DNA from: Virgifigura deserti
GTDB lineage: Bacteria; Pseudomonadota; Alphaproteobacteria; Dongiales; Dongiaceae
Reading direction: 5' to 3'
Assembly (NCBI GenBank): GCA_003576685.1
Contig: QOZR01000003.1
Span: 124,001-188,000, forward strand
Length of the DNA stretch: 64,000 nucleotides
Shown piece after piece: positions 16,923 through 25,507 of this stretch. The notes beneath the pieces were generated by a model. The model saw only the letters and a list, made by a program, of their open reading frames with translations, made no database searches and was not told the DNA's origin. Numbering within the stretch: position 1 is the first letter of the stretch; each line of letters begins with the position of its first letter. The position numbers were made by a program, and so were the translations under genes.

Positions 16923-18710
16923 TCATTCGGCTTCTGCCGCGATATCCCGAACGGCCGCATCGACATCGCGGGTGATGGACGTCAGGCGCCCGGCCTCCAT
17001 CACCAACAGAAGGTCGCACCGCCGCAGCGTCGCGAGACGGTGCGTGATCATGAATGTCGTGCGGCCCTCCATCAGCCGCTCGATGCCTCGGAGGATCGCG
17101 GCTTCGGTCTGCACATCGACGGCGCTGGTCGGTTCGTCGAGGATCAGGAGGGGCGCATCGCGCAGGAACGCCCGCGCCAGGGAGAGGCGCTGGCGCTCGC
17201 CACCGGAAAAGCGCACCCCCCGGTCCCCGCAAAGCGTGTCGTAACCGTCCGGCAGCTTCATAATAAAATCGTGGGCCTCGGCCGCCTCCGCGGCAGCCAT
17301 GATCTCCTTCATCGGGGCATTCGGGCGGGAATAGGCGATGTTCGCGGCGACCGTGTCCGAGAACAGAAGCGAGTCCTGCGACACGACGCCAAACTGACGC
17401 CGGAGATCGGCGATCCGGTAATCGCGGAGATCGACGCCGTCGAGCAGGATCCGCCCCGACGTCGGATCATAGAGGCGGATCAGCAGGCTAATCAGCGAGC
17501 TCTTGCCGGCGCCGGTCCTGCCGACGATTCCGACAGAGCTGCCGGCCGGCACCGCGAAGCTGATGTCGTGGAGGGTCGGCTTCCGGGGGAAATAGGCGAA
17601 GGACACGTTCTCGAACGTGATTGCGCCGGCCGCCCGGGCAAGCGGGCAGGCGCCAGGACGGTCGATCAGCGTCGGCGTCTCGTCAAGAAGCTCGAAAGCG
17701 CGCTCCACGCTGGCCAGCGCCCGCTGCTGCATGGCGATCTGCGCCCCCATGGTCTGAAGCGGCTGATAAAGCTGTGCCAGATAAGCCATGACCAGCAGCA
17801 GATCGCCGATCGTGAGTTCGCCTGCCTGAACGTCGCGGACGCCGATATAGAGCACCAGCGCCGTCCCGCAGGCGATGAGCAGCCCGACAAGGAAGTTCAG
17901 CGATGCTTCGGCGAACGCGGCGCCAACACGAATCCTGACTGCCGACCCGGCCTGCGTCTCGAACCGGTGCCGCTCGCGCTCCTCGGTGCCGAACGTCTTC
18001 ACGAGACGCAAGGCGCCGAGGGCCTCATGCAGGACGGCGACCGCCGCGCTGTGCTGCTCGTGGGCCGCGCGCCATTTCTCGCGCAGATAAGGACGGTAAA
18101 GGCCCGTCAGCAGCATAAGAAACGGCGCGATGGCAAGTGCGACCAGCGCGATCTTGCCGTTGATCGCGGCCGTCACGTAGAGCATGCCGGCGAAGGAGAA
18201 TGCCGCTCCGATGAAGGGCAGGACGATCTGAATGACCAGCATCTGCAGAGCGCCCGCATCCTGCCCGATACGGTAGATCGCATCCGCCGTCCCCTTGGTC
18301 TCGTGATGCACCAACGACAGGCGTTGCACATGGAGAAACAGGCGCGAGCGGAAATCCGCCACGAGATGTTCGGCGGTGTAGTCCCGCAACACCCAGCTGA
18401 ATACGGTGTGAATCCTGCTGAGCAAGGCAACCGCGATCACCAAGCTGATCGACAGCCAGAGCCGGGCGTCGGGCGTGCCGGAAAGGGCTTCCGGTAGAAG
18501 CCGGTTGAGAAACGCTGGCAGCGGGTGATCGCCGAGCACGCTGTCGACCGCGATCTTGAGCGGCAGCGGCGTCAGAAGGGCAAGCGGCATGAGGGCAAGA
18601 CTGAGAAGCAGCATGCCCAGGAGATTCAGCCGGTAAGGCCGGATCTGTCGCCAGACCCGGCGATAGATCGCGAGCGTAGAGGCGGATGGCTTGTGGGAGC
18701 GTTCAGTCAC
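16923..18710 (-). CDS. ABC exporter half-transporter (membrane domain fused to ATPase)
   Basis: A 595-residue type-IV ABC exporter starting at a GTG (18710). Residues about 15-330 hold six membrane helices with the usual long cytoplasmic extensions; about 345-580 hold the ATPase with Walker A GRTGAGKSS near 383, signature FSGGERQRLSLARAF near 490 and Walker B LLILDEPTSAVD near 512. It should work as a homodimer that exports lipid, lipopeptide, drug or siderophore-like cargo; the cargo is not evident from sequence. It sits next to the TonB block but has no shared operator in front of it. Confidence 0.85.
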   Translation of the reverse strand: MTERSHKPSASTLAIYRRVWRQIRPYRLNLLGMLLLSLALMPLALLTPLPLKIAVDSVLGDHPLPAFLNRLLPEALSGTPDARLWLSISLVIAVALLSRIHTVFSWVLRDYTAEHLVADFRSRLFLHVQRLSLVHHETKGTADAIYRIGQDAGALQMLVIQIVLPFIGAAFSFAGMLYVTAAINGKIALVALAIAPFLMLLTGLYRPYLREKWRAAHEQHSAAVAVLHEALGALRLVKTFGTEERERHRFETQAGSAVRIRVGAAFAEASLNFLVGLLIACGTALVLYIGVRDVQAGELTIGDLLLVMAYLAQLYQPLQTMGAQIAMQQRALASVERAFELLDETPTLIDRPGACPLARAAGAITFENVSFAYFPRKPTLHDISFAVPAGSSVGIVGRTGAGKSSLISLLIRLYDPTSGRILLDGVDLRDYRIADLRRQFGVVSQDSLLFSDTVAANIAYSRPNAPMKEIMAAAEAAEAHDFIMKLPDGYDTLCGDRGVRFSGGERQRLSLARAFLRDAPLLILDEPTSAVDVQTEAAILRGIERLMEGRTTFMITHRLATLRRCDLLLVMEAGRLTSITRDVDAAVRDIAAEAE

Positions 18711-18883
18711 ATGTCGACGCGATCAAGCAGTGGGGCCTCCGTACCGGCTCCGCCATGCCATGGGCGGCGACCAATACGGTACCTGTCGGTCCAGCCCCCA
18801 TCGCACTCGGCCGAAAACACCCCCTTATAGATAGGTCTTATGGCCGTCACGCGACAGGGCCACGGCAAGCTCCGATTCGTTGA

Positions 18884-19882
18884 TCAGTCCCGCTTGAAGG
18901 CCTCTATGCAGCGCGCCCCATGATCGCCGCGCCACCGCAGCTCCTGCGCCTGTGCACGGCATGCATCATGCGCCAACGGGCAGCGGACATTGAAGGCGCA
19001 ACCCGACGGCGGCGAGCTCGGGTCCGGCGGCTCCCCCTCGAGACTGACGGCCTCCGTTCGCCGCGTGGGGTCGGGCTGCGGCAGTGCCGAGAGCAGAGCG
19101 CGCGTATAGGGGTGCTGCGGGTCCTCGAAAAGCTGATCGGCGTCCGCGATCTCGACGATCTCGCCGAGATACATCACCGCGATCCGCTGGCTGATATGGC
19201 GCACCACGTTGAGATCGTGCGCGATGAAGAGGTAAGTGAGGCCGAGCCGGCTCCGAAGATCCTCGAACAGGTTCAGAATCTGCGCCTGGATCGAGACATC
19301 GAGGGCCGAAACCGGCTCGTCCGCGATAATGACGTCCGGTTCGAGCGCCAGCGCCCGGGCAATGCTGATCCGCTGCCGCTGGCCGCCACTGAAGGCGTGC
19401 GGAAGCTGGGATTTCAGGCCCGGCGGCAAGCCGACGGTCGACATCAGCTCGTCGACCCGATCGGCGATCTCACCGCGCCCCCGCCGCAGGCCATGCACCC
19501 GGATCGGCTCTTCGAGCGCCTGGGCCACGGTCAGACGCGGGTTCAGCGACGAATAGGGGTCCTGAAAAATCATCTGGAGCTCGCGGCTCAGCCGTTGCCG
19601 ATCATAGCCGTCGCCGCTGACCTTCTCACCGCGCAGGAAAACGGTACCTTCCGTCGGCTCGTGGAAGCCGGCAATGCAGCGCCCAAGCGTGCTCTTGCCG
19701 CAACCGCTCTCGCCGACGAGACCCAGCGTCTCGCCCGGAGCAAGCGTCAGCGTGACGTTGCGCACCGCCTGAAGGGGATGCGGCGCCTGTGACATGACAA
19801 TATGGGACAGCGACCGACGCTGTGCGAAGGTCTTGGAAAGCCCCCTCACCTCCAGGAGCGGAGTATCCGTCGAGGCCGGCAT
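18884..19882 (-). CDS. Dipeptide/oligopeptide importer ATPase (DppF-like)
   Basis: A 332-residue ABC ATPase of the peptide/nickel group. Walker A is GESGCGKSTLGR, the signature FSGGQRQRISIARAL, Walker B VIIADEPVSALD; the C-terminal oligo_HPY zinc/iron-cysteine motif is present as CAFNVRCPLAHDAC. The start at 19882 overlaps the preceding ATPase stop as TGATG; an upstream start at 19912 is less likely. It is the last gene of a five-gene import operon. Confidence 0.9.
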   Translation of the reverse strand: MPASTDTPLLEVRGLSKTFAQRRSLSHIVMSQAPHPLQAVRNVTLTLAPGETLGLVGESGCGKSTLGRCIAGFHEPTEGTVFLRGEKVSGDGYDRQRLSRELQMIFQDPYSSLNPRLTVAQALEEPIRVHGLRRGRGEIADRVDELMSTVGLPPGLKSQLPHAFSGGQRQRISIARALALEPDVIIADEPVSALDVSIQAQILNLFEDLRSRLGLTYLFIAHDLNVVRHISQRIAVMYLGEIVEIADADQLFEDPQHPYTRALLSALPQPDPTRRTEAVSLEGEPPDPSSPPSGCAFNVRCPLAHDACRAQAQELRWRGDHGARCIEAFKRD

Positions 19883-20859
19883 CACGATGGTTCGGCCCCA
19901 CGTCTCAGGCAAGCGACCCGATGGGGCGCGTCGACCGGCAGCAGGGCCGGCGCTGTACTACGGCAAGCCTCGACGGCAATCGAACATCGCGGATGGAAGC
20001 GGCAGCCCGGCGGCGGATCCGCAAGGTTCGGCGGCGCGCCGCCGATCGGCTGCAGCGGCTCGCTGCGCTTCTTGCCCCCCGGCAGGGAGTTGAGAAGCGC
20101 GATCGTGTAAGGATGGAGCGGCCGGGCAAACAGGCTCGGCGTTTCGGCCGTTTCGACGATGCGTCCGGCATACATCGTGGCGACACGGTCGCAGGTCTGG
20201 GCGACGACGCCGAGATCATGCGTCACCAGGAGGACACTCATCCCATATTGCTCCCTCAGCCGCAGGATCAGCTTGAGGATCTGATCCTGGATTGTCACGT
20301 CAAGCGCCGTTGTCGGCTCGTCCGCGATCAGCAATTTGGGCCGGCAGGCCAGAGCAATCGCGATCAGGACCCGCTGGCGCATGCCGCCGGAGAACTCGTG
20401 CGGCCAGCTGTCGAGACGCTGTTCGGCCGAGGGCACGCCGACCTGCTTGAGAAGCTCGATCGCCTCGAGCCGCGCTGCGCGGCGGCCGATGGATTCGTGG
20501 CGAATAAGCCCCTCCGCGATCTGGTCGCCGACGCGCATGGTCGGGTTGAGCGAGGTCATGGGGTCCTGGAACACCATGGCGATTTCGCGGCCGCGGACCC
20601 GCGTCATCTCGGCCTCGGACAGGCACGTCAGGTCGCGACCGGCGAACTCGATGGTGCCGCCGGTAATCCGGGCCGGCGCACCGGCGAACAGGCGCAGGAT
20701 CGAGCGGCATGTGGCGCTCTTTCCGCAGCCGCTCTCGCCGACGAGGCCGAAGACCTCGCCTTCCCGGATCTCAAACGAGACGCTGTCGACCGCCTGGACC
20801 GGACGCGTCTTCGACTCGAAAACGGTCACCAGGTCTCGCACACTCAGAAGCGGTGCCAT
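19882..20859 (-). CDS. Dipeptide/oligopeptide importer ATPase (DppD-like)
   Basis: A 325-residue ABC ATPase, start MAPLLSVRDL at 20859, 4 bp after the permease stop. Walker A GESGCGKSATCR, signature FSGGMRQRVLIAIAL, Walker B LLIADEPTTALD, and a C-terminal oligo_HPY motif with CRFHPRCSIAVEAC. It partners the DppF-like subunit that follows. The two ATPases form the heterodimer under DppB/DppC. Confidence 0.9.
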   Translation of the reverse strand: MAPLLSVRDLVTVFESKTRPVQAVDSVSFEIREGEVFGLVGESGCGKSATCRSILRLFAGAPARITGGTIEFAGRDLTCLSEAEMTRVRGREIAMVFQDPMTSLNPTMRVGDQIAEGLIRHESIGRRAARLEAIELLKQVGVPSAEQRLDSWPHEFSGGMRQRVLIAIALACRPKLLIADEPTTALDVTIQDQILKLILRLREQYGMSVLLVTHDLGVVAQTCDRVATMYAGRIVETAETPSLFARPLHPYTIALLNSLPGGKKRSEPLQPIGGAPPNLADPPPGCRFHPRCSIAVEACRSTAPALLPVDAPHRVACLRRGAEPS

Positions 20860-20863
20860 CGCC

Positions 20864-21721
20864 TCAGCCCTTTGGCCGCAGCAGGTCGTCCAGGCCATCG
20901 CCGAGCAAGGTGAAGGCGATCCCGGTGTAGATAATCGCGAAGCCCGGAAAGGTTGAGATCCACCATGCATCGAAGATGAAGTTGCGTCCGTCGGCGATCA
21001 TCACGCCCCATTCCGGCGTCGGCGGCTGCACGCCCAGCCCGAGGAAGCTCAGCGCCGTCACCGCAAGAATCGTCAGGACCACATCGGCCATCGCATAGAC
21101 GATCGCCGGCGTGATCGCATTGGGAAGCACATGGCGCAGAATGATGCGCAGGTGACTGTAGCCGAGAAGGCGCGCGGCCATCACATATTCGGACTGCCGC
21201 ACGCTCAAGACCTCGCCCCGGACGATTCGCGCGAAAGAGATCCAGACGACGAGCGTGAAGGCCAGATACATGTTGCCGGTCGAGGGCCCGAGCGTCCCGA
21301 CAATGGCGATGACCAGGACATAGAACGGAAAGGCCCAGAGGATGTCGACGATCCGCATCAGGATCCGGTCGGTGAGGCCACCGAAATAGCCGGCCACGGC
21401 GCCGACGGTCGAGCCGATCAGGAAGGGCAGCACGACACAGACCGTCGCGATCTGCAAGTCCACGAGACCCGCCGCCAAGACGCGGGTCAACACGTCCCGC
21501 CCGAGATTGTCGGTGCCGAACCAGTGGACCGCACCGGGCGGACGCAAGGCCTCTGCGAAGTCTACCTTGAGAGGGTCATAGGGGCTGAACAGCGGCCCGA
21601 GCAGAACCGCGGCCAGGAGTATGACGAGCATCGCCAGTCCCGCCGTCAGCGGCGGGTTCAGGCGGGGAAGACGTCGTTGCCTTGGAGACGCGGTCGGCGT
21701 CTCCGTGATCGTGGTCGTCAC
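20864..21721 (-). CDS. Peptide importer permease (DppC-like)
   Basis: A 285-residue permease with an N-terminal OppC-type segment (first helix near 22-46) and a BPD_transp_1 domain at about 95-285 with five further helices. The EAA loop is visible as ARLLGYSHLRIILRHVLP near 177-195. FGTDNLGRDVLTR near 70-82 is the DppC/OppC signature. It overlaps dppB by 4 bp (ATGA). Confidence 0.9.
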   Translation of the reverse strand: MTTTITETPTASPRQRRLPRLNPPLTAGLAMLVILLAAVLLGPLFSPYDPLKVDFAEALRPPGAVHWFGTDNLGRDVLTRVLAAGLVDLQIATVCVVLPFLIGSTVGAVAGYFGGLTDRILMRIVDILWAFPFYVLVIAIVGTLGPSTGNMYLAFTLVVWISFARIVRGEVLSVRQSEYVMAARLLGYSHLRIILRHVLPNAITPAIVYAMADVVLTILAVTALSFLGLGVQPPTPEWGVMIADGRNFIFDAWWISTFPGFAIIYTGIAFTLLGDGLDDLLRPKG

Positions 21722-22659
21722 TCCAGTCGGATCCTTGGGTCCACGGCGGCATAGGCGACATCGGTGATCAGGCTGATCAACATCACCAGGGCCGCAAAGG
21801 TCACGGTCAGCCCCTGAACGACGGGGTAGTCCCGCGTGAAGATCGAGGTTACGAGCAGGTCGCCGACGCCCGGCAGGGCGAACACCGCCTCAATCACGAC
21901 TGTCCCGCCGATGATCCAGCTCGTATGAACGCTGAGCACCGAGATCGTGCTGATCAGCGAGTTGCGCAGGACGTGCCGGCGCAGCACGGCGTTCTCGGGC
22001 AACCCCTTGGCGCGGGCCGTGTCAATGAAATCGGCCGTGCGCACCGCAATGATGCTGCTGCGCAGGCTTCGGATCGTCAGCGCGGCCGTTCCCAGCGCGA
22101 TGACGAAGGCGGGCAGGAACAGATGCCAGAGATGGCCGAAGACGCCTTCGCCGTAACCCGACACGGGAAAGATCGGAAACTTCAGCCCGAAGAGGAGGAT
22201 CAGCAATACGCCGAGCCAGAAAGGCGGCATCGACATCGCCACGACGAAGACGGCTTTGATGGCGAAGTCGATCCACGAGTTGCGTCGGACCGCCGCGAGC
22301 ATGGCGAGCGGCACGGTCAGAATGATGGCAAGGACGGTGCTGTAGGCGATGAGGACGAGCGTCGGCGGCAGGCGTTCGAGGACCACGGTCGCGACCGGGC
22401 GCCGCTGGGTGATCGACTGCCCGAAGCTCCCATTGGCCATGTCGCCGAGAAAGGTCAGATATTGCTGCCAGAGCGGCGCGTCGAGGCCGAGCTGGTGGCG
22501 CAGCGCCTCGACCTCCTCAGTAGAGCCGCGCGCACCGATCAGCAGGCTGGCCGGGTCGCCCGGCAGCACGCGCAAGAGCAGAAAGGCGACGATCGTGATT
22601 CCGATCAGCGCCGGAATCATCTGGATCAGCCGCAGAAGAACAAAGCGAAGGACGATCAT
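21718..22659 (-). CDS. Peptide importer permease (DppB-like)
   Basis: A 313-residue permease beginning with the family's first helix (RFVLLRLIQMIPALIGIT) and LLRVLPGDPAS near 28-38, followed by five more helices; the EAA loop is TARAKGLPENAVLRRHVLRN near 196-215. It makes the channel with the DppC-like protein. A hairpin lies between it and the binding-protein gene upstream. Confidence 0.9.
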   Translation of the reverse strand: MIVLRFVLLRLIQMIPALIGITIVAFLLLRVLPGDPASLLIGARGSTEEVEALRHQLGLDAPLWQQYLTFLGDMANGSFGQSITQRRPVATVVLERLPPTLVLIAYSTVLAIILTVPLAMLAAVRRNSWIDFAIKAVFVVAMSMPPFWLGVLLILLFGLKFPIFPVSGYGEGVFGHLWHLFLPAFVIALGTAALTIRSLRSSIIAVRTADFIDTARAKGLPENAVLRRHVLRNSLISTISVLSVHTSWIIGGTVVIEAVFALPGVGDLLVTSIFTRDYPVVQGLTVTFAALVMLISLITDVAYAAVDPRIRLE

Positions 22660-22684
22660 GAAGGCGGGATATTCCGTCGAGGAG

Positions 22685-22710
22685 ACGGACCCGATCTGCC
22701 GACCGGGTCC
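22685..22710 (-). other. Intercistronic hairpin after the peptide-binding-protein gene
   Basis: CGGACCCG (22685-22692) pairs with CGGGTCCG (22703-22710) in the 60-bp gap between the binding-protein stop and the dppB-like start. It has no T-run. Like the hairpin after ehuB, it probably sets a higher level for the binding-protein message than for the permeases. Confidence 0.55.
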
Positions 22711-22719
22711 GCTCGGATA

Positions 22720-24234
22720 CTATTGCAGTTTCACGTTCTCAAGCCGCCAGTTGGACGTCGGCAGAATCGCGAACCCCTCGACGTTGCTCCGGGAAGCGTA
22801 AGGCGCACCCATGTTGTAGAGGAAAATGAAGGGCGCACCGTCGTGAACGATCTGCTCCATCTCCTTGAACATCGCCCCGCGCTCCGGCCCGTTCGGGGTG
22901 CGCCGCTCCTGCTCATAGAGCTCATTGAGCCGCTCGCTGCGCCACTCGGTATGATAGGCGTTGGCGCGCTCCGGGTTGACGGCCGTGAAGCCGATCAGCT
23001 GGTCCGGATCGATCGTGTCGCTCGTGGCATAGCTCAGCGACATCTCGTAGTCGCCGCTCTTGGTCGTATCCCACTGCGCGCCGGACTCGATCAGCTGCAG
23101 CCGAACCTGGACGCCGACCTCGGCCAGATTGGCCTGAATGGCCGAGGCCACCTGCTGGTAGGTGGCGTCGCCCGACGGAACGAGCATCGTCGTCGAGAAC
23201 CCGTCGCCTAGACCGGCTTCGGCCAGGAGCGCCTGGGCCTTGGCCGGATCGTGCGGATAGGGCTCCAGCTCCTCGTTGTGATAGGCCATGACCGGCAGCG
23301 AGCTGACCGCCGGCTTACCGTTGCCGAAGAGGATACCCTGAACGATGCCTTCCCTGTCGACGGCGTAGTTGAGGGCCTGCCGCACGCGCTCGTCGCCGAA
23401 CGGCTCTTTCGTGGTGTTGAGCTGAACCAACTCGATCCGGAACACGTTGGCGACCCCGGCGTCGATGTTGGGATCGGCGCCGAGCGAATTCACTTGATTG
23501 AAGGGTACGCCGATGATGGCGTCGAGGTTGCCCGAGCGGAGCTGCAGCACACGGCTGTTGTCCTCGCCGACGACAACGAGCTCGGCGCCGTCGACATAAG
23601 GCTTACCCTCCTGCCAATAGTGTGGATTTGCCGCGAGCACCATCTTCCCGCCGCGCTGCCACTCCTCCAAGACGAAGGGGCCGGAGCCGATCGGGTTCTC
23701 GAAAAAGGCGTTGCCCTGGCTCTCGACGAGATCGGCCGGCAGGACCGCGGCGCTGAACATGGCGAGATTGTTGATCAGCGGCGTGAAAGGCTCGTCGAGC
23801 TTGACCGTGACCGTTCGATCGTCGACCGCCTCGACCGCGACGATTGGTCGGAAGAAGCCGCTCCAGTTCGAGGACTCGCTTGCCGCACGCTCTAGGGAGA
23901 AGACGACATCCTCGGCCGTGACCGGGTCGCCATTCGAGAACTTCGCCTCACGCAGGTGGAAGGTGTAGCTCTTGCCGTCGGCGCTCTGCTCCCAGCTTTC
24001 GGCCAGTCCGGGCATCAGCTCCGTGCCGTCCTCGGTCGGCCGCACGAGCTGGTCATAGATGAGAAGCTGGGCCCAGATCGAGGCGTTGTCGCTCGTCGCG
24101 ATCGGGTCGAGCGACAAGGCGTCCGTCTTGACGCCGAGCCTGAACGTCTCGGCCGCGGCCGGCGCATTCGCAACCGACAGGCTGGCCGCAGCCAGCAGGG
24201 CGAATGCAACGGCCCGTAATGGGTTGGTCCGCAT
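22720..24234 (-). CDS. Peptide-type ABC importer binding protein (SBP family 5)
   Basis: A 504-residue periplasmic binding protein with a Sec signal peptide (about 1-28, ending PAAAE-TF). SBP_bac_5 features: LDPIATSDNASIWAQLLIYDQL near the start, GLAESWEQSADGKSYTFHLR near 75-95 and FSNGDPVTAEDVVFSLERA. This cluster transports di- or oligopeptides or related amides. The ligand cannot be read from sequence; the adjacent divergent serine hydrolase may process it. The gene leads the operon and diverges from 24432. Confidence 0.9.
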   Translation of the reverse strand: MRTNPLRAVAFALLAAASLSVANAPAAAETFRLGVKTDALSLDPIATSDNASIWAQLLIYDQLVRPTEDGTELMPGLAESWEQSADGKSYTFHLREAKFSNGDPVTAEDVVFSLERAASESSNWSGFFRPIVAVEAVDDRTVTVKLDEPFTPLINNLAMFSAAVLPADLVESQGNAFFENPIGSGPFVLEEWQRGGKMVLAANPHYWQEGKPYVDGAELVVVGEDNSRVLQLRSGNLDAIIGVPFNQVNSLGADPNIDAGVANVFRIELVQLNTTKEPFGDERVRQALNYAVDREGIVQGILFGNGKPAVSSLPVMAYHNEELEPYPHDPAKAQALLAEAGLGDGFSTTMLVPSGDATYQQVASAIQANLAEVGVQVRLQLIESGAQWDTTKSGDYEMSLSYATSDTIDPDQLIGFTAVNPERANAYHTEWRSERLNELYEQERRTPNGPERGAMFKEMEQIVHDGAPFIFLYNMGAPYASRSNVEGFAILPTSNWRLENVKLQ

Positions 24235-24431
24235 GTGAGTATCCTCTCCCGTCCTAAACTTTGGTGTCGCGTTTGATTTTTGGCGTCATGGGGCCAGCGG
24301 GCGGCATAATTGCAAACCTTCGTGGGCTAAGCCACCGTCTTTTGCATGACCGTCTGCATCGCTGACAAATCAGCTTGCCGATGCAAGCGAAGAATATCAT
24401 CCTGCCGCAAAAGTGGGTCGAGAGGAAGACG

Positions 24432-25370
24432 ATGCCGTTTTGGGATGTGGACGAACGCCTGGATACCGCCGGGCGCGAATTGGTCGACGGGATACTGACG
24501 CGCAACCGGGGTCAAGGCCTGGGGCCGGAGGATCTTTCCGTCGCCTGGGTCCTGTACGATCCCGCACATCTCGAGGCCGGGCGGCCGCCGCGAGGCTACG
24601 GCCATCGGGCAGATCTCTCCTTCTATCCCTGCAGCGTCGTCAAATGCTTCTGGCTGGCCGCGTGCCACGCCCGCCTCGAGGAAGGCTACATCCAGCCTCA
24701 CCCGGAACTTGATCGTGCCATGCATGACATGATCGTCTGGTCGAGCAACACGGCCACGAACTATGTCATCGACCTCGTGACCGGGACCACGGGCGACACG
24801 CTTCTCGACGAAACCGCCTTCGCTGAATGGGCGGAGAAGCGCAACTGGACCAACCGCTACTTCCGGTCGCTCGGCTGGCCGGAGATGGCGGACATCAATG
24901 TCTGCCAGAAGAACATGGATGATGACCGCTATGGCCGGGAGCGCCAGTTCGTCGGCGAGGGAGGGCGGAATCATAATAGCCTGACGCCGAACGCGACGGC
25001 CCGCCTCTACCACGAGATCTTTCACGGCCGCAGCTTTCCGGCGGAACGGTGCCGGATGATGCGCGACCTCCTCGCCCGTCGGCACGATCGGGAGTGGGTC
25101 GAGCAGAACCCGAACGCCCAGGTTAAGGGCTATTTTGGAGCAGGACTGCCGGCTGAGGCGAAGCTTTGGTCGAAAGCGGGCTGGACCGGCTGGACGGGCG
25201 ATGCCACGAACAGCTATCGGCGCCACGACTCGGCCTATATCACGGTGCCGGGACTTCCGCCGTTCATTCTCGTCATCGCGACGCAAGGCAAGGCGATGAG
25301 CGCGGATGAGCACTGTCTGCCGCACGCCGCACGCTCCGCAGTCGAAATTCTTGAATCGATCTGCCGCTAG
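24432..25370 (+). CDS. Cytoplasmic serine hydrolase with beta-lactamase/PBP fold
   Basis: A 312-residue protein; the start at 24432 has AGGAAG 5 bp upstream. Three motifs of the penicillin-recognising fold are visible: SxxK as S68-VV-K71 (YPCSVVKCFW), SxN as S104-S-N106 (WSSNTATNY), and a KTG-like K248-A-G (WSKAGWTGWTG). No signal peptide is seen, so it should act in the cytoplasm, unlike a secreted beta-lactamase. Divergent from the peptide importer with a 197-bp shared control region, it may hydrolyse an imported amide or peptide. A role in antibiotic resistance is not supported by the sequence. Confidence 0.8.
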   Translation: MPFWDVDERLDTAGRELVDGILTRNRGQGLGPEDLSVAWVLYDPAHLEAGRPPRGYGHRADLSFYPCSVVKCFWLAACHARLEEGYIQPHPELDRAMHDMIVWSSNTATNYVIDLVTGTTGDTLLDETAFAEWAEKRNWTNRYFRSLGWPEMADINVCQKNMDDDRYGRERQFVGEGGRNHNSLTPNATARLYHEIFHGRSFPAERCRMMRDLLARRHDREWVEQNPNAQVKGYFGAGLPAEAKLWSKAGWTGWTGDATNSYRRHDSAYITVPGLPPFILVIATQGKAMSADEHCLPHAARSAVEILESICR

Positions 25371-25507
25371 AGAGTTCTGTCCTACCAAGTCCTTGCGCTC
25401 CAAAGCGGCGAGCGGTTTCATTCTCCCGTCATAGGCTCATCACCGCCGCGTCACACGCCGCGCGTACCGTCGGCCGGACACGGAACGACAGGCGGAGAGA
25501 ACAGGTC

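Noticed and set aside
24432..25370. Antibiotic-resistance beta-lactamase
   Set aside because: Motifs show the fold only; no signal peptide, KAG instead of KTG, and the peptide-transport context point to a metabolic hydrolase.
25465..25500. Possible Pho box before phoX
   Set aside because: Only one partial CTGTCAT-like half-site (CCGTCAT, near 25428) was found upstream, and the second half does not match.
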